Source: Acidobacteriota bacterium
GTDB taxonomy: Bacteria; Acidobacteriota; Terriglobia; Terriglobales; Acidobacteriaceae
Assembly: GCA_003225005.1 (NCBI GenBank)
Contig: QIAN01000108.1
Location: forward strand, 1 to 64,000
Direction: 5' to 3'
DNA length: 64,000 nucleotides
The notes under the pieces are model-generated. The model saw only the letters and a list, made by a program, of their open reading frames with translations, ran no database searches and was not told where the DNA came from. Both the position numbers and the translations under genes were made by a program. Every line of letters starts with the position of its first letter. Within the stretch, counting starts at the first letter, position 1. Below, in pieces: positions 8,406 through 17,909 of the stretch.

Positions 8406-10638
8406 GGCGGGCCGGCCTGAAGTGGTAGATGAAGCTGGCTCCCGCATAGGATTGGTTGCGCACGCCCACGACCCGTTCGGTTCGTATTGTTTCGTTCGGC
8501 AGCTGGAGGGTCTCTAAAGTCTGCCCGGTGTAGCCGTCAGCGAGCAGGAAATGGACTTCCACTTCGAACGATTCGCCGCGGAAGCTACGGGTCAGAGAGC
8601 CGCGAATTTCGCGCACGGGAACGGCGGTGAATCGATCTCCCAGCGCCTTGCGCCCGACGTACTCGAATTCAACCGAAGCCCGTAATCGTGCTGGCAAGCG
8701 GAGCGTCGTGGCGGAAACGTCCCAGATCAGCCGGGGAGCCTCTGGGACGTCCTGACCAGTGAGCCGGTTCTTCGCTTGCGCGCGGGCAAACGTGGCTTGG
8801 AGTGAGCCAAAAGAAAAATGCCGCTGAGCGGATACAGTTAGAGCTTGCACCAAGGACGGCCCGACACTCTGCTGCAGCCCGGTATCCGGATCAATCTTTG
8901 CCAATTCCTGCGAGTTGCTTACGCGCACCAGCGACAATCGAAGCCGTGCGCCCAAGACCGATTCCGTCGCCACGAATTGGTTCGCATGCGAGATTGCCAT
9001 GGGCGTGCTGTGAGTCGTGCCCAAGCCGATGCGGGGGTCATTGCTATGAAACGCCTCGCCAGAGCTGAAGGTTAAGACCGGAAAGTGAGAGCTCGGAACG
9101 CGAAACAATAGTGTGCCTCGGGGCGAAGTTCGTCCCGCGCCAGTTTCGTATGAATCAGCCGGAGTGAGCCGGTCGTTGTTGCTGAATGAAAGTGCGTCGT
9201 AGCGGGCGCCGACACTGTAAGTGAGGAATTGCGAAATCGATCCATCAACGGAGGCATACGGAGCAAGATCGCTGATCACGAAGTTATTGCGCGTGACTGG
9301 CTGAAAGACGCCACTCGCATCGGCACGAGCAAGTTCGGCGCTCCGCGGAGAATCGCGACGGAAATCCAGGCCCGCCGACAATGAAATCGTGGGTTTTACT
9401 CGTCGATGATAAGAAGTGTTGCCCCCCGTGATTGTGCGGAATTCGGATTGCCGAAGTAAGCCATCGCCGAAATCCGACCTAAGATCCAGGCTGTAGGTGC
9501 GGAAATATTCCGAAAACTGAAGCTGTTGCCGATCCGCTATCTGCCACGTGTCGGAAGCTACCAACAAAGCCGTATCCGTGCGGTCGGACTGGCGAGCATC
9601 AATCGTGTCTTGCGGGACTCGCATAGCAATGGGTATGAGGCCGGGGATGCGGGACTGCCCGTGGTAACTGGCTCCGAACACCGTCAACAGGTGATGGCCG
9701 AAGGCGTAACTGCGCTGGCCGTTGACTTTGTACTGATGGCGGTGCTCGGGAAGCGCGAGAAATCCGTCGCCGCCAGCGATTTCCATCCCCAGCCACGCGC
9801 CCGTTTGCGGATTGCCAGGACTCCATCCGGAAACAAAATCGTAATCGTGCGGGTCAGTGGAAATCTGAACAAAGGGTTCCAGCCTCGGGACCAAACCGTA
9901 AGCCACGGCAAGATCAACCGCGTTATTACCGTGCCGCACATCGAATGCTCCTGCATCTGATTCCACAAAACCGATCGCATTCGGTATAAGCAGATTGGGA
10001 TCGGCATAACCGTTGGCGTGCGCGTTGGCCGGTAGATTGTTCGGAAACAAGAAGTCACCAATGCGAATATATTGTGCGATCGGCTCGCCGTGATCTCCCG
10101 CCACCCCAGGAGCAAAATACTGGGGTGCTTTCACTCCGCCGGATGCGGTTTCTGAAGGATAACCCGGCAAAGCCACGGGGACACCGGGCTGACCGGGCTG
10201 TGCTTGCGGCAACTCGTCAGACTCAAAGATTTGCGTTAAAGCAGCGGAAATTGGACTGTCCACTTGCACGCTGACGGTTGTCGTGGCGGAAAGCTGCAGC
10301 TCGAATTTCAGATTGGTATCAGCAGAGATTAAAACGGGAACGGAAAGAGGCGTGTAACCGCTCGCTGAAATCGAGATCTTGCTCTCTCCTGAGAGGGCTA
10401 GCAACTGAAAGCTGCCTTGCGCATCCGTTCTCGCCGTCGCGCTCCCCAGTTGAACCTCAGCCTTAGCGATGGGCTCTCCATCTGCGGCGACCACATAGCC
10501 GCTCAAAACGAATTTCTCGGCGCGGGCGCCGGGGGCCGCGCCTACTGTGGCCGGATTCGGTCCGGCCACAGCATCTTCCGCCAGCAAGCAACCTGTAAGG
10601 ACGCTGACGGCCATCGCAATGAGGAGCGCGTTTCGCAT
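8401..10638 (-). CDS. TonB-dependent-receptor-like outer membrane protein with carboxypeptidase-regulatory-like domain
   Basis: 745 residues from the ATG at 10638. A signal peptide (about 1-22) is followed by a CarboxypepD_reg-like beta-sandwich (about 40-120: SGYVVAADGEPIAKAEV, TDAQGSFQL) and then a long beta-barrel-like region ending in an aromatic residue cluster (ASFIYHF). I see no clear plug-domain signature of the usual kind, and the protein is shorter than typical Oar-like receptors of 1000-1200 residues, so the transport role is inferred. The start codon lies two bases after the stop of the upstream TPR gene, so translation is probably coupled. It forms an operon with the TPR and DUF4331 genes. 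Confidence 0.75.
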   Translation of the reverse strand: MRNALLIAMAVSVLTGCLLAEDAVAGPNPATVGAAPGARAEKFVLSGYVVAADGEPIAKAEVQLGSATARTDAQGSFQLLALSGESKISISASGYTPLSVPVLISADTNLKFELQLSATTTVSVQVDSPISAALTQIFESDELPQAQPGQPGVPVALPGYPSETASGGVKAPQYFAPGVAGDHGEPIAQYIRIGDFLFPNNLPANAHANGYADPNLLIPNAIGFVESDAGAFDVRHGNNAVDLAVAYGLVPRLEPFVQISTDPHDYDFVSGWSPGNPQTGAWLGMEIAGGDGFLALPEHRHQYKVNGQRSYAFGHHLLTVFGASYHGQSRIPGLIPIAMRVPQDTIDARQSDRTDTALLVASDTWQIADRQQLQFSEYFRTYSLDLRSDFGDGLLRQSEFRTITGGNTSYHRRVKPTISLSAGLDFRRDSPRSAELARADASGVFQPVTRNNFVISDLAPYASVDGSISQFLTYSVGARYDALSFSNNDRLTPADSYETGAGRTSPRGTLLFRVPSSHFPVLTFSSGEAFHSNDPRIGLGTTHSTPMAISHANQFVATESVLGARLRLSLVRVSNSQELAKIDPDTGLQQSVGPSLVQALTVSAQRHFSFGSLQATFARAQAKNRLTGQDVPEAPRLIWDVSATTLRLPARLRASVEFEYVGRKALGDRFTAVPVREIRGSLTRSFRGESFEVEVHFLLADGYTGQTLETLQLPNETIRTERVVGVRNQSYAGASFIYHFRPARR

Positions 10639-10640
10639 GG

Positions 10641-11909
10641 TCAGTTCTTCTTGGGTGCGGAAAGGCTGGCTAGCAGTTCCCGCGCCAGGCTCGATCCAGG
10701 AGCGTTCATTTTCGTAGCATCGAGTAAAAGCCGTTCCCCGGCGGCACGGTCGCCGCAACTCAAAGCAATCTCTCCGGCGTGGCGAAGCATTTTGGCATCG
10801 CGCACACCCACGGCGAGTGCTGCTGCGATTTGCGTTCGAGCTTCGGTGTCGCGTCCGTTCACGTGAAGAGCCCAGGCATAGGCGTCGAGCGTGAACACGT
10901 CGTGCCTCCGGGCGTATTCCGCTTGGGCAACCTCCAGGGCTTTTGCCGGCAGGTGGGCATGGTCAGCGTAATAAAAAATCAGTTCGCGGTTGGAGTTGTC
11001 TGGGCGAATGCTCTCTAGCTGTGACTTAGTCTCAAATTCTGCAAAAGCTTTTTTGGCTTGGTCTCGGTGGCCAGCGAGTTCCAAAGCTTCGGCCAAGTCG
11101 TAGAGATTCTCTGCGTGTTGGGCCGCGTGGTAACGCTGCTCGAGAACATTGACCGCATCTTCATATCTCTTCTGCTCGATGCGGACTTTGGCAAGATTGC
11201 CCAGCGCGTAGTGATATCCGGGAAAAAGTGCCAGCGCTTGCTGCAACGTGTCATCCGCCTCGGTGATCTTCCCGGACATGAGCTGCAAGTGGCCGATCTG
11301 GCTGAGAATCCAGGCCCGGTCTTCGGCTTCGTTCGGTGGCGTGGACTGATAGGCCATGGTCATCAGTTCGACCGATCCATCAAGGTCGCCCAACAGTTCG
11401 CGGAGATAAGCGGCACGTGTGAGTCCCGGAAGGTTCCCGGGACGCAGATCCAGCATTAACTGGGCCGAGTCTTCCGCTTGCTTGTAGTTCCCCAGTTCCA
11501 TGTTGGCGTCGGTAAGAAATCCGTAAACCATCACGTCATCGGGCATTTTCTGGTTGAGATTGCGCGCCTCTACGCGAGCTGCTGCGAATTCGTGCTTTCC
11601 CAGCAGCAGCCAAACATGGATTCTTTCTCCATCGAAGTTACCGGGCGAGACTTCGAAGGACTTTTTCAAAGTCTCTTCGGCGTGCGCGTAAAAGATGACA
11701 TCGGAGGTTTCTCTGGCGCGGCGCGAGAGCGCGAGGGCGAGAGCGTTGTAGGCTTCGAAGTTCTTCGGATCCTTCTCGATGAGCCGATTGGCTTGAGCCA
11801 TGCTTCGCTCGGCAGGAGAAGGAGTCGCACCGGCAGAGAGAGTTGTGGTTTGTGCGACCGCCGCCAGGGCGGCCATGAGCATCAGCAGGAGAACAACTAG
11901 TTTCTTCAT
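10641..11909 (-). CDS. Secreted TPR protein
   Basis: 422 residues from the ATG at 11909 (GAGGAGTGAT upstream); a longer frame to 12017 would run through an intergenic hairpin and is not used. The N-terminus is a signal peptide (MKKLVVLLLMLMAALAAVA). The remainder is tetratricopeptide repeats with the usual A/L/Y spacing, about eight units, separated by linkers. It is likely a periplasmic scaffold for its operon partners, the DUF4331 protein upstream and the receptor-like protein downstream, but no partner is proven. Confidence 0.88.
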   Translation of the reverse strand: MKKLVVLLLMLMAALAAVAQTTTLSAGATPSPAERSMAQANRLIEKDPKNFEAYNALALALSRRARETSDVIFYAHAEETLKKSFEVSPGNFDGERIHVWLLLGKHEFAAARVEARNLNQKMPDDVMVYGFLTDANMELGNYKQAEDSAQLMLDLRPGNLPGLTRAAYLRELLGDLDGSVELMTMAYQSTPPNEAEDRAWILSQIGHLQLMSGKITEADDTLQQALALFPGYHYALGNLAKVRIEQKRYEDAVNVLEQRYHAAQHAENLYDLAEALELAGHRDQAKKAFAEFETKSQLESIRPDNSNRELIFYYADHAHLPAKALEVAQAEYARRHDVFTLDAYAWALHVNGRDTEARTQIAAALAVGVRDAKMLRHAGEIALSCGDRAAGERLLLDATKMNAPGSSLARELLASLSAPKKN

Positions 11910-11938
11910 ATCACTCCTCGCTTGTCTGGATAAGAATT

Positions 11939-11969
11939 CGTGGCCGCTGCCTCTCGGGCAGCAGCCACG
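11939..11969 (-). terminator. Intergenic hairpin between DUF4331 and TPR genes (attenuator or processing site)
   Basis: CGTGGCCGCTGCC and GGCAGCAGCCACG flank a five-base loop. On the minus-strand transcript this is a 13-bp stem whose only non-Watson-Crick pair is a G-U wobble; on the plus strand the same position is a C-A mismatch, so the stem suits the gene direction. No U-run follows, so it is not a classical terminator. It could reduce downstream expression or protect the 3' end of the DUF4331 message. Confidence 0.6.
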
Positions 11970-11977
11970 ATTGAGGT

Positions 11978-13471
11978 CTACTTCACAGGACAGATACCAT
12001 TGGATTGACCACTGCACCCCCTCTGTCCAGGGCCTGTGTGATGGCTGTCGCGACCGCTATGGGCAGGAAGCACGTATGGGAATGTTTTTCCATAACCGAC
12101 TTCGTTTGTGTTAACACCATCACCGACGCGTGCTCCGTACTTCACCGGATCGACGAGGATGCCGACGACGGCGCGTGAGGCGATGTCAACGACATCGTCG
12201 ATAGGCCGCCGCCCTTGCGGGAATCCGGCAAGATCACCCGCCAGGAAGCCAAGACGCTTCTGGCTGCCTACTGGAGTAGGAGGGATACCAGTATTTAGCC
12301 GCAGCAGGTCAGCGACCGGGCCCGCATCGTTCGGACCGCACCCTGGACAAATCGGTGCCATGTACTGGACCAGTGGAAGCAGGTCGGTACGAGGCGCCGG
12401 CGGAATCGGAATATGGAGAATCGAAGAGTAGAGGTGCGCCAGCAAGGGATCAAGGAAGAAGTTGGCGAACTGCCCATCTTTCTCCGGATCGGAGACACTA
12501 AACAGATCCTTCGAGCCGGTTGCGATGATCAACTCATTAATCAGTGAATTGCCTTCACGGTTCACCTGACGCCACGCGCCCTTGCTGTCCACTTGTCCAT
12601 TGAGGCGGTGAATGGTGATCCGCTGGCGGTCGGTTTCTCCGTAAGTGCCGATCACTGCTTGCTTCTCGCCGGCGGTATGCAACTTGCCGTCTACCGTCAG
12701 CATGGTGATAGGAACTTCCAGCACGATAGAGTTGACGTTGAAGCCAGCCACCGCGTCTGGTGCGTAGTTGTGAGTGTCGTCCGCGTCCACCGCAGGGGTC
12801 AGGATTCCTCCCACGCCCATACGAAAATTGAAGGAATCAAAAGCAGCGCCAAGGTCAATATAGAAAGGATCATCCACTGTTCCAGCAAATACCCGGACGC
12901 CATTGCCGAGGTCATAAATACCCTGGTTGAAAAGGTCCCGATACTCGGGCATGGTGAGTGGTCCGACATTGGACGGCACGGCAAACAGTGTTTGCCCGTT
13001 GGTCAGATCGGTAGCAACACCGTTCTTGATCATGGTTACTGTATAGGTCTGTCGCAAGCTCAGGCCTTCGGAGCCAGCACCGTCCAGCGAAGTAATTTGG
13101 GGGAAACCTCCGATTCCGCCCACAAAGCCGGTGAAGACTCCGGGCTGACGGATCTGAGTGTTGAAACGGAATTGGAAACTGATGTCAGTTTTTCCATCCT
13201 GATTATTGTCGACGTTCATTGCGTAACGAACGTTGGGATCAAAGGGAAAGTAGTTGGGTCCGTTGGAGGGCTCGAGGAACCCGTCGACGTTGAGGATCAT
13301 GGTTACGCGGTCGGGGTGATCGTAACTGACAAAGGCGTACCAGTCAGTCACGTCCGCGCTGTGGTCGAGTGCGGAGATTGGGGCCTCGCGATGGCTGGAC
13401 GCAAACAGGCTGGCAGGAACCAGCACCATCAGCGCCATGGCGAGGGCCACAATTGCTTTAAGTCGCTTCAT
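11978..13471 (-). CDS. DUF4331 family secreted protein
   Basis: 497 residues from the ATG at 13471, preceded by GAGGAAAATT. A signal peptide (about 1-23) ends before SSHREAPISALDHSADVTDWY, the diagnostic DUF4331 N-terminus, and acidic residues typical of the family recur through the beta-rich domain (VDNNQDGKTD, VDADDTHNYAPD). The family has no established biochemical role. The gene leads an operon with a TPR protein and a TonB-receptor-like protein, and diverges from an ECF sigma/anti-sigma pair about 810 bp away. This suggests control by that sigma factor. Confidence 0.92.
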   Translation of the reverse strand: MKRLKAIVALAMALMVLVPASLFASSHREAPISALDHSADVTDWYAFVSYDHPDRVTMILNVDGFLEPSNGPNYFPFDPNVRYAMNVDNNQDGKTDISFQFRFNTQIRQPGVFTGFVGGIGGFPQITSLDGAGSEGLSLRQTYTVTMIKNGVATDLTNGQTLFAVPSNVGPLTMPEYRDLFNQGIYDLGNGVRVFAGTVDDPFYIDLGAAFDSFNFRMGVGGILTPAVDADDTHNYAPDAVAGFNVNSIVLEVPITMLTVDGKLHTAGEKQAVIGTYGETDRQRITIHRLNGQVDSKGAWRQVNREGNSLINELIIATGSKDLFSVSDPEKDGQFANFFLDPLLAHLYSSILHIPIPPAPRTDLLPLVQYMAPICPGCGPNDAGPVADLLRLNTGIPPTPVGSQKRLGFLAGDLAGFPQGRRPIDDVVDIASRAVVGILVDPVKYGARVGDGVNTNEVGYGKTFPYVLPAHSGRDSHHTGPGQRGCSGQSNGICPVK

Positions 13472-13837
13472 TGAATTTTCCTCTCGGGATCTGAGTTTGG
13501 TGGACGTTGCCATCGCGATACTGCCTCTGCCGCGCGACGCCGCGCCGCATCGGTTACGATTGGAATCCGTCTACGAACTGAAGTACGGGGCAGCGCTGAA
13601 GTCAGATTTGTGGGGGCGCCAAATTTTTACGAGACATTCATCGTTTAAGGATTTTCTCGGTTGCAGCAATCCGATTGTCAGCGCGTCTCGTATATGAGCA
13701 AAATCGATTCACTCCCATCTCGATGAGCGTGTGAAAGCGAGTATGAGCGGTTTTTGGGGTTTTCCATGCTTCTGCCAATCCGACGAGCGCGATGCGGCGT
13801 ATCTCTCATCGAAGCTGCTTAAATCCAAGGAGGGATC

Positions 13838-13945
13838 ATGAAGAAGAAAATTGCAGTTTTGTTGCTGGACATCCGGGCCCTTCCGGTTCCAAGAATCCCG
13901 CAGCTGGTGGGCAGGAAATGTATCCGACCAGGGACATTTAATTAG
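13838..13945 (+). CDS. Possible 35-residue ORF, perhaps a remnant of a secreted protein
   Basis: An AAGGAGGGATC ribosome site directly precedes the ATG, and the first residues (MKKKIAVLLL) look like the start of a signal peptide. The frame then becomes arginine- and proline-rich and stops after 35 codons. In the neighbouring frame the sequence reads GPSGSKNPAAGGQEM, which looks more protein-like, so an indel after codon 10 of a longer gene is plausible. Apart from this ORF the divergent region 13472-14283 contains no recognised gene and should hold the promoters of the flanking operons. Confidence 0.3.
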   Translation: MKKKIAVLLLDIRALPVPRIPQLVGRKCIRPGTFN

Positions 13946-14283
13946 AAGGTTCCGCCGATCTCGCCACTGGGCGCTCCTGACAGGCGCGCCTTGTCTTTCC
14001 CGATCCCCGACCAGAGCGGGCAAAATTCTACTCAATTGGAGAGATCCAAGCCGCTGAGCGAATTCGTATCTCCTGTTAACATGGTATGCGCCGTGGCCAC
14101 CCATCCCGCAGCCGACCGGTCCGAGGACGAGCGCTCGTGGTATGAGCTCACTGATCTGCTCTCGAAGGCGTCTGATCGCTGTTCGTGCTCAGGCGATTCC
14201 GGACTCTATCTTCTTTCACGAACACCGGGAAAGGCAATCCGCTGACGGCTGCCAGACGTACTCAGAAAGGAAGAGATACTGGC

Positions 14284-14832
14284 TTGTCTCGCGCTACCTC
14301 CACCGTGGTCTCGTCTGACGCCATGCTGGTGTCGGCGATTCGCTCTGGCGATGAGCAAGCCATGGCGCAGCTTTACGAGCGCTACTCTGCCATCGTTTAC
14401 TCAGTGGCGCTGAGAGTTCTGGGCGATACTGGAGTGGCGGAGGACATTCTGCAGGAAGTTTTCATGCGACTCTGGCGTAGTTCAGATACGTTCGATGCGA
14501 CTCGTGGCAGTCTGCCGGGATGGCTGGCGGTGATCACGCGGAATCGGGCGATCGATTCCCTCCGCAAGCGACGGCCGGAGGCGGACATTACCGATGTCGT
14601 CGTATCCATCGAACCCGACATTGCCGGCGCTGCCGATTCGAGCCGCGCGCTCGAAAAAATTCGAGGTGCCCTCGGAGGCATGCCTCTACCACAGCGTGCT
14701 GCATTGGAAATGGCTTTCTTCGAAGGTCTCTCTCATACCGAGATTGCGGAAAAGACCGGCGAGCCTCTTGGAACCATAAAGACCCGCATTCGCGCTGGTC
14801 TACTGACCTTGCGCAAAGCTTTCAACCCATGA
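14284..14832 (+). CDS. ECF-type RNA polymerase sigma factor
   Basis: About 182 residues. Region 2 is clear (DEQAMAQLYERYSAIVYSVA, then EDILQEVFMRLWRSSDTFD), followed by the linker and region 4 with its helix-turn-helix (GLSHTEIAEKTGEPLGTIKT). The TTG at 14284 with AGGAAG upstream is chosen; ATG at 14323 (just before LVSAIRSGDEQ) is an alternative, and an in-frame ATG at 14185 has no family support. Its stop overlaps the anti-sigma start (ATGA), so the two are translationally coupled. It probably drives its own operon and the divergent DUF4331 operon. Confidence 0.9.
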   Translation: MSRATSTVVSSDAMLVSAIRSGDEQAMAQLYERYSAIVYSVALRVLGDTGVAEDILQEVFMRLWRSSDTFDATRGSLPGWLAVITRNRAIDSLRKRRPEADITDVVVSIEPDIAGAADSSRALEKIRGALGGMPLPQRAALEMAFFEGLSHTEIAEKTGEPLGTIKTRIRAGLLTLRKAFNP

Positions 14833-15599
14833 GCGTGCACGAACAATTCGTGGATGATCTCTCGCTGTACGCGCTGGGAGCGCTACAAGGTGAGGAACGC
14901 CTGACTGTGGAGAAGCATCTGAAAGACTGTCCGGACTGCCGGCACGAACTTGCGCAGTTGCAGGGAGATTTGGCGCTACTGGCTCTTTCGGCCAGTGGCC
15001 CGAAGCCCCCTTTGCGTTCCCGCGAGCGCCTCATGGCCGCAATCGCAAAGGAACCTCGGAGGACCCGGGTTCGCCTCGTGAAGCGCAAAACGTGGTGGAC
15101 CGCATTGGAATGGGCCGCTGTGGCTGCAATGGTCATGGTGATATTGCTGTTGCTCCGTCAGAACACGGATCTGCGACAGCGCGTTGCTGCCCTCGAAGCT
15201 AATTCCGCAGGACAACACGAGCGGTTGCTTCAGGCGAAAGAGCTGATCGCAACATTGACCTCTGTTGACGCCGTGCATTTCACGCTAGTCGCAGGTAAAA
15301 CTCCTCCGCAACCGCAAGGCAAGGCGATCTACGTACGCAGCACCAGCACTCTCGTGTTTCTTGCCAGCAACATGCCAGAGCTCCCGCCGCAGAAGACCTA
15401 TGAATTGTGGTTGATTCCGACAAGTGGCGCACCGATTCCGGCTGGTCTCTTCAGGCCTGATACACATGGCAGCGCAGCTCTGATCAAGCCGCCACTTCCG
15501 GCGGGGATTGAGGCCAAGACCTTCGCCATCACAGTTGAGCCCGGGCCAGGTTCTGCCGCGCCCACATCAACGCCGATTATGGTCGGGATCGGAGGGTAG
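14829..15599 (+). CDS. Membrane anti-sigma factor (RskA-type)
   Basis: 256 residues. The N-terminal zinc-finger-like anti-sigma motif is present (His30, Cys34, Cys37 in EKHLKDCPDC). One transmembrane segment lies near 96-115, a short coiled coil near 118-145, and a C-terminal RskA domain (about 150-255) is outside the membrane. It should bind and silence the ECF sigma factor encoded just upstream, with which it overlaps by four bases. The inducing signal is unknown. Confidence 0.92.
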   Translation: MSVHEQFVDDLSLYALGALQGEERLTVEKHLKDCPDCRHELAQLQGDLALLALSASGPKPPLRSRERLMAAIAKEPRRTRVRLVKRKTWWTALEWAAVAAMVMVILLLLRQNTDLRQRVAALEANSAGQHERLLQAKELIATLTSVDAVHFTLVAGKTPPQPQGKAIYVRSTSTLVFLASNMPELPPQKTYELWLIPTSGAPIPAGLFRPDTHGSAALIKPPLPAGIEAKTFAITVEPGPGSAAPTSTPIMVGIGG

Positions 15600-15843
15600 T
15601 AGGCACACCCCCGACATTGCTGGAGATTTCAGCCCGTTTCCGCACCTACGCTCGCTGTAGAATTATCGGACCTAAGTCGCTACTGACGGGGTGCAATGCA
15701 TGTTGATCGTGAACGGTCTTCTGCCGTGGGTTGCGGTGCGTTCTGTAGCGTTGCCGGACAGCAAAACGTATGGAACCGCCCAGTTCAGAACTATTCAGCT
15801 AGCTCCGAAGGCTGTGTTTTATTGTGTTCTGACACAATAATAG

Positions 15844-17457
15844 ATGGAGCACCTACGATATCCCGCTCGCACTGTTTCCGCCTACCTTGGGTCGACGCTT
15901 GTGAGATACGTTCTTCTGCTTACAGCGTTTATGGCTACCGCGCAGGCTCGCGGCCCGGTCGTGTGGACCGCAAGCGGCATGGACCGGGTCGGCCAGACAG
16001 TGGCGGCGCGCAAGAAAACGACAGCGGGGTTGTTCGCCGCGCGCGGGGAGTACGAGCCATTTCAGGTTGTCGTGAGGGCGCCCGTGGGCGGACTCCGGAA
16101 CGCGACCTTCTGGATCGGGGACCTGAAGGGGCCACATGGCCACGTAATTGCGCGCTCGAACCTGACGGTTTACCGCGAGCATTACGTTCGCGTGGAACAT
16201 GGCAGCCCCGTGCAGAAGAATATGGGACGCCCACCACTCGGCCCCGGCTGGTACGCGGATGCACTCATTCCGGAGGTGAGTGACGTAGCAAACGGCCGCC
16301 TGCGTGCGTTTCCATTTGATTTGGAAGCAGGCAGGAACCAGCCGATCTGGGTTGACATATTCGTTCCGCGAGACGCCGTAGCAGGAACGTACACCGGCGC
16401 CTTCGAGGTGAGGTCACTGCAAGGAAGAAATCGCGGCCGGGTGCGGCTAACGGTCTGGAATTTCGAACTGCCGGTTAAGCCGTCGTTGGCTTCGTCGTTC
16501 GGACTGCAACGCGACCGCAGCACCGCAGCGTACGAGCTGATCCTTCGCCACAAGCTCATGCCTATTCCGGTTTCTAACGATGAAACCCCCATTCCTATTC
16601 CGGCTTCGGCTGAGAACGCCGGTCGTTTCGCCAGGGAATTCGGCTTGGAATGGTTCGACGTGGGTTTTCCAAGCGGCGCATCTTGGGATACGGCGAAGAT
16701 GCGGGAGCCTCCTTCAGTGGACACGATCGAGGCGAGAGCCAAGAGTTTTCCGGCCGGAGCAAAGCTGTACAACTACACGGCGGATGAGATCGTCAGGTTC
16801 CCCGAGTTATACCCGCGAATTCGCGAATGGGCCAGGACGCTGCATACCGCGGGCGTGTTGAACCTGATCACGATGGCCCCCGTCCCCGCCTTGTTTGACG
16901 ACGGCAATGGCCGATCGGCAGTCGACATCTGGGTGCTGCAACCGGAGTATTACGAAACTTCACCCGTGAACGTCCGGGCGGTGCAAGCAAAGGGCGATCT
17001 CGTATGGTCGTATGTTGCGCTCGTGCAGGACGATCATTCGCCATGGTGGGAGATCGATTTTCCTCCGGTGAATTACCGGGTAATGCAAGGATTTATCAAT
17101 CAAAGTCTGGGATTCACGGGCCTCCTCTACTGGGTGGTCGATTTATGGACGGCCAAACCGTGGGAAGACGTGGACACTTATTCCCAACCCGATGCACATT
17201 ATCCCGGTGAAGGCATGCTCGTGTATCCCGGCGATGCTGTGGGCGTGCCGGGAACGGTCCCGTCGATGAGGCTGAAATGGATCCGGAAGGGAGTGGAGGA
17301 CTACGAATATGTCGAACTCCTCAAAAAGCGCGGGCGCGGCCAGTGGGCCCTCTCGATAGTTCGAGAGGTGGCGACCGACTTCCAGAACTGGTCCGATGAT
17401 CCAGCAGCGATCGAACGCGCGCGGCGGATGATGGGCGAAGCTTTGAGCCGGCACTGA
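15844..17457 (+). CDS. Secreted DUF4091 protein (GH123-like)
   Basis: 537 residues as drawn. An N-terminal beta-sandwich (about 40-215, with VWVDIFVPRDAVAGTYTG-like strand motifs) is followed by a TIM-barrel-like part. The C-terminal DUF4091 block shows GEGMLVYPG and SMRLKWIRKGVEDYEYVELL. DUF4091 proteins are related to GH123 beta-N-acetylgalactosaminidases, so a secreted glycosidase is likely, but the catalytic pair cannot be assigned by eye. The signal peptide (VRYVLLLTAFMATAQA) begins at a GTG at 15901, which may be the true start. Neither start has a good ribosome site. Confidence 0.8.
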   Translation: MEHLRYPARTVSAYLGSTLVRYVLLLTAFMATAQARGPVVWTASGMDRVGQTVAARKKTTAGLFAARGEYEPFQVVVRAPVGGLRNATFWIGDLKGPHGHVIARSNLTVYREHYVRVEHGSPVQKNMGRPPLGPGWYADALIPEVSDVANGRLRAFPFDLEAGRNQPIWVDIFVPRDAVAGTYTGAFEVRSLQGRNRGRVRLTVWNFELPVKPSLASSFGLQRDRSTAAYELILRHKLMPIPVSNDETPIPIPASAENAGRFAREFGLEWFDVGFPSGASWDTAKMREPPSVDTIEARAKSFPAGAKLYNYTADEIVRFPELYPRIREWARTLHTAGVLNLITMAPVPALFDDGNGRSAVDIWVLQPEYYETSPVNVRAVQAKGDLVWSYVALVQDDHSPWWEIDFPPVNYRVMQGFINQSLGFTGLLYWVVDLWTAKPWEDVDTYSQPDAHYPGEGMLVYPGDAVGVPGTVPSMRLKWIRKGVEDYEYVELLKKRGRGQWALSIVREVATDFQNWSDDPAAIERARRMMGEALSRH

Positions 17458-17477
17458 TTTGCACGGCTTGCGAATTC

Positions 17478-17582
17478 TTACCCTTGCCCGCCGCCCGCTT
17501 GCAGCCATTCCTCGATCCCGGCGAAGGCGTCATCCGATATCGGCACCGTGAAGCTGTGGCGCACGTCGTAAAAGCGCGATTA
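17478..17582 (-). pseudogene. C-terminal scrap of an alpha/beta-hydrolase
   Basis: On the minus strand about 34 codons read FYDVRHSFTVPISDDAFAGI, then EEWLQAGGGQG and a stop at 17478-17480. The VRHSF motif resembles the catalytic-histidine end of dienelactone-hydrolase or esterase proteins. Upstream sequence is unrelated, so only the tail remains. Confidence 0.35.
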
Positions 17583-17909
17583 GGAACTGGAAGGTATCTG
17601 GCTTTGTTGACATCTTTGGCACGAGGGTTGGTTTAGAGATCGACAAAAAGGAGCGGTGGTTGTTTTCTGATGAGGCAGGAGGGACGGTGGCCGAGGTCGG
17701 ACTCCTACCGTTCGCGCGTGTGGCGCGGGAAGTGGCGCGTTCTGCCCGCCTACCGCAGCCGTTTGAGCAAACGCCAGTTCAACCAATACCTGGAGAGAGT
17801 GGATCCAAAACAGATTTGAAGGTACACGCGCTGCACGTTTGATAATGAAATGAGAGGGCCTGGCGCAGGTAGTTTCATCTGTGCGAAGAGCAAAGGAGAA
17901 ATAGCGAGC
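17583..17909. other. 327-bp stretch without a recognised gene
   Basis: It holds short frames on both strands with no family resemblance. Its right part should carry the promoter of the hydrolase gene, and an AAAGGAGAAA ribosome site lies at its end. Confidence 0.4.

Noticed and set aside
12593-13474. 293-codon plus-strand frame opposite the DUF4331 gene
   Set aside because: It is a shadow of DUF4331, whose product has a signal peptide and family signature.
13709-14104. 131-codon minus-strand frame in the divergent region
   Set aside because: Arginine-rich, no ribosome site and no resemblance to a family; it overlaps a better small ORF on the other strand.
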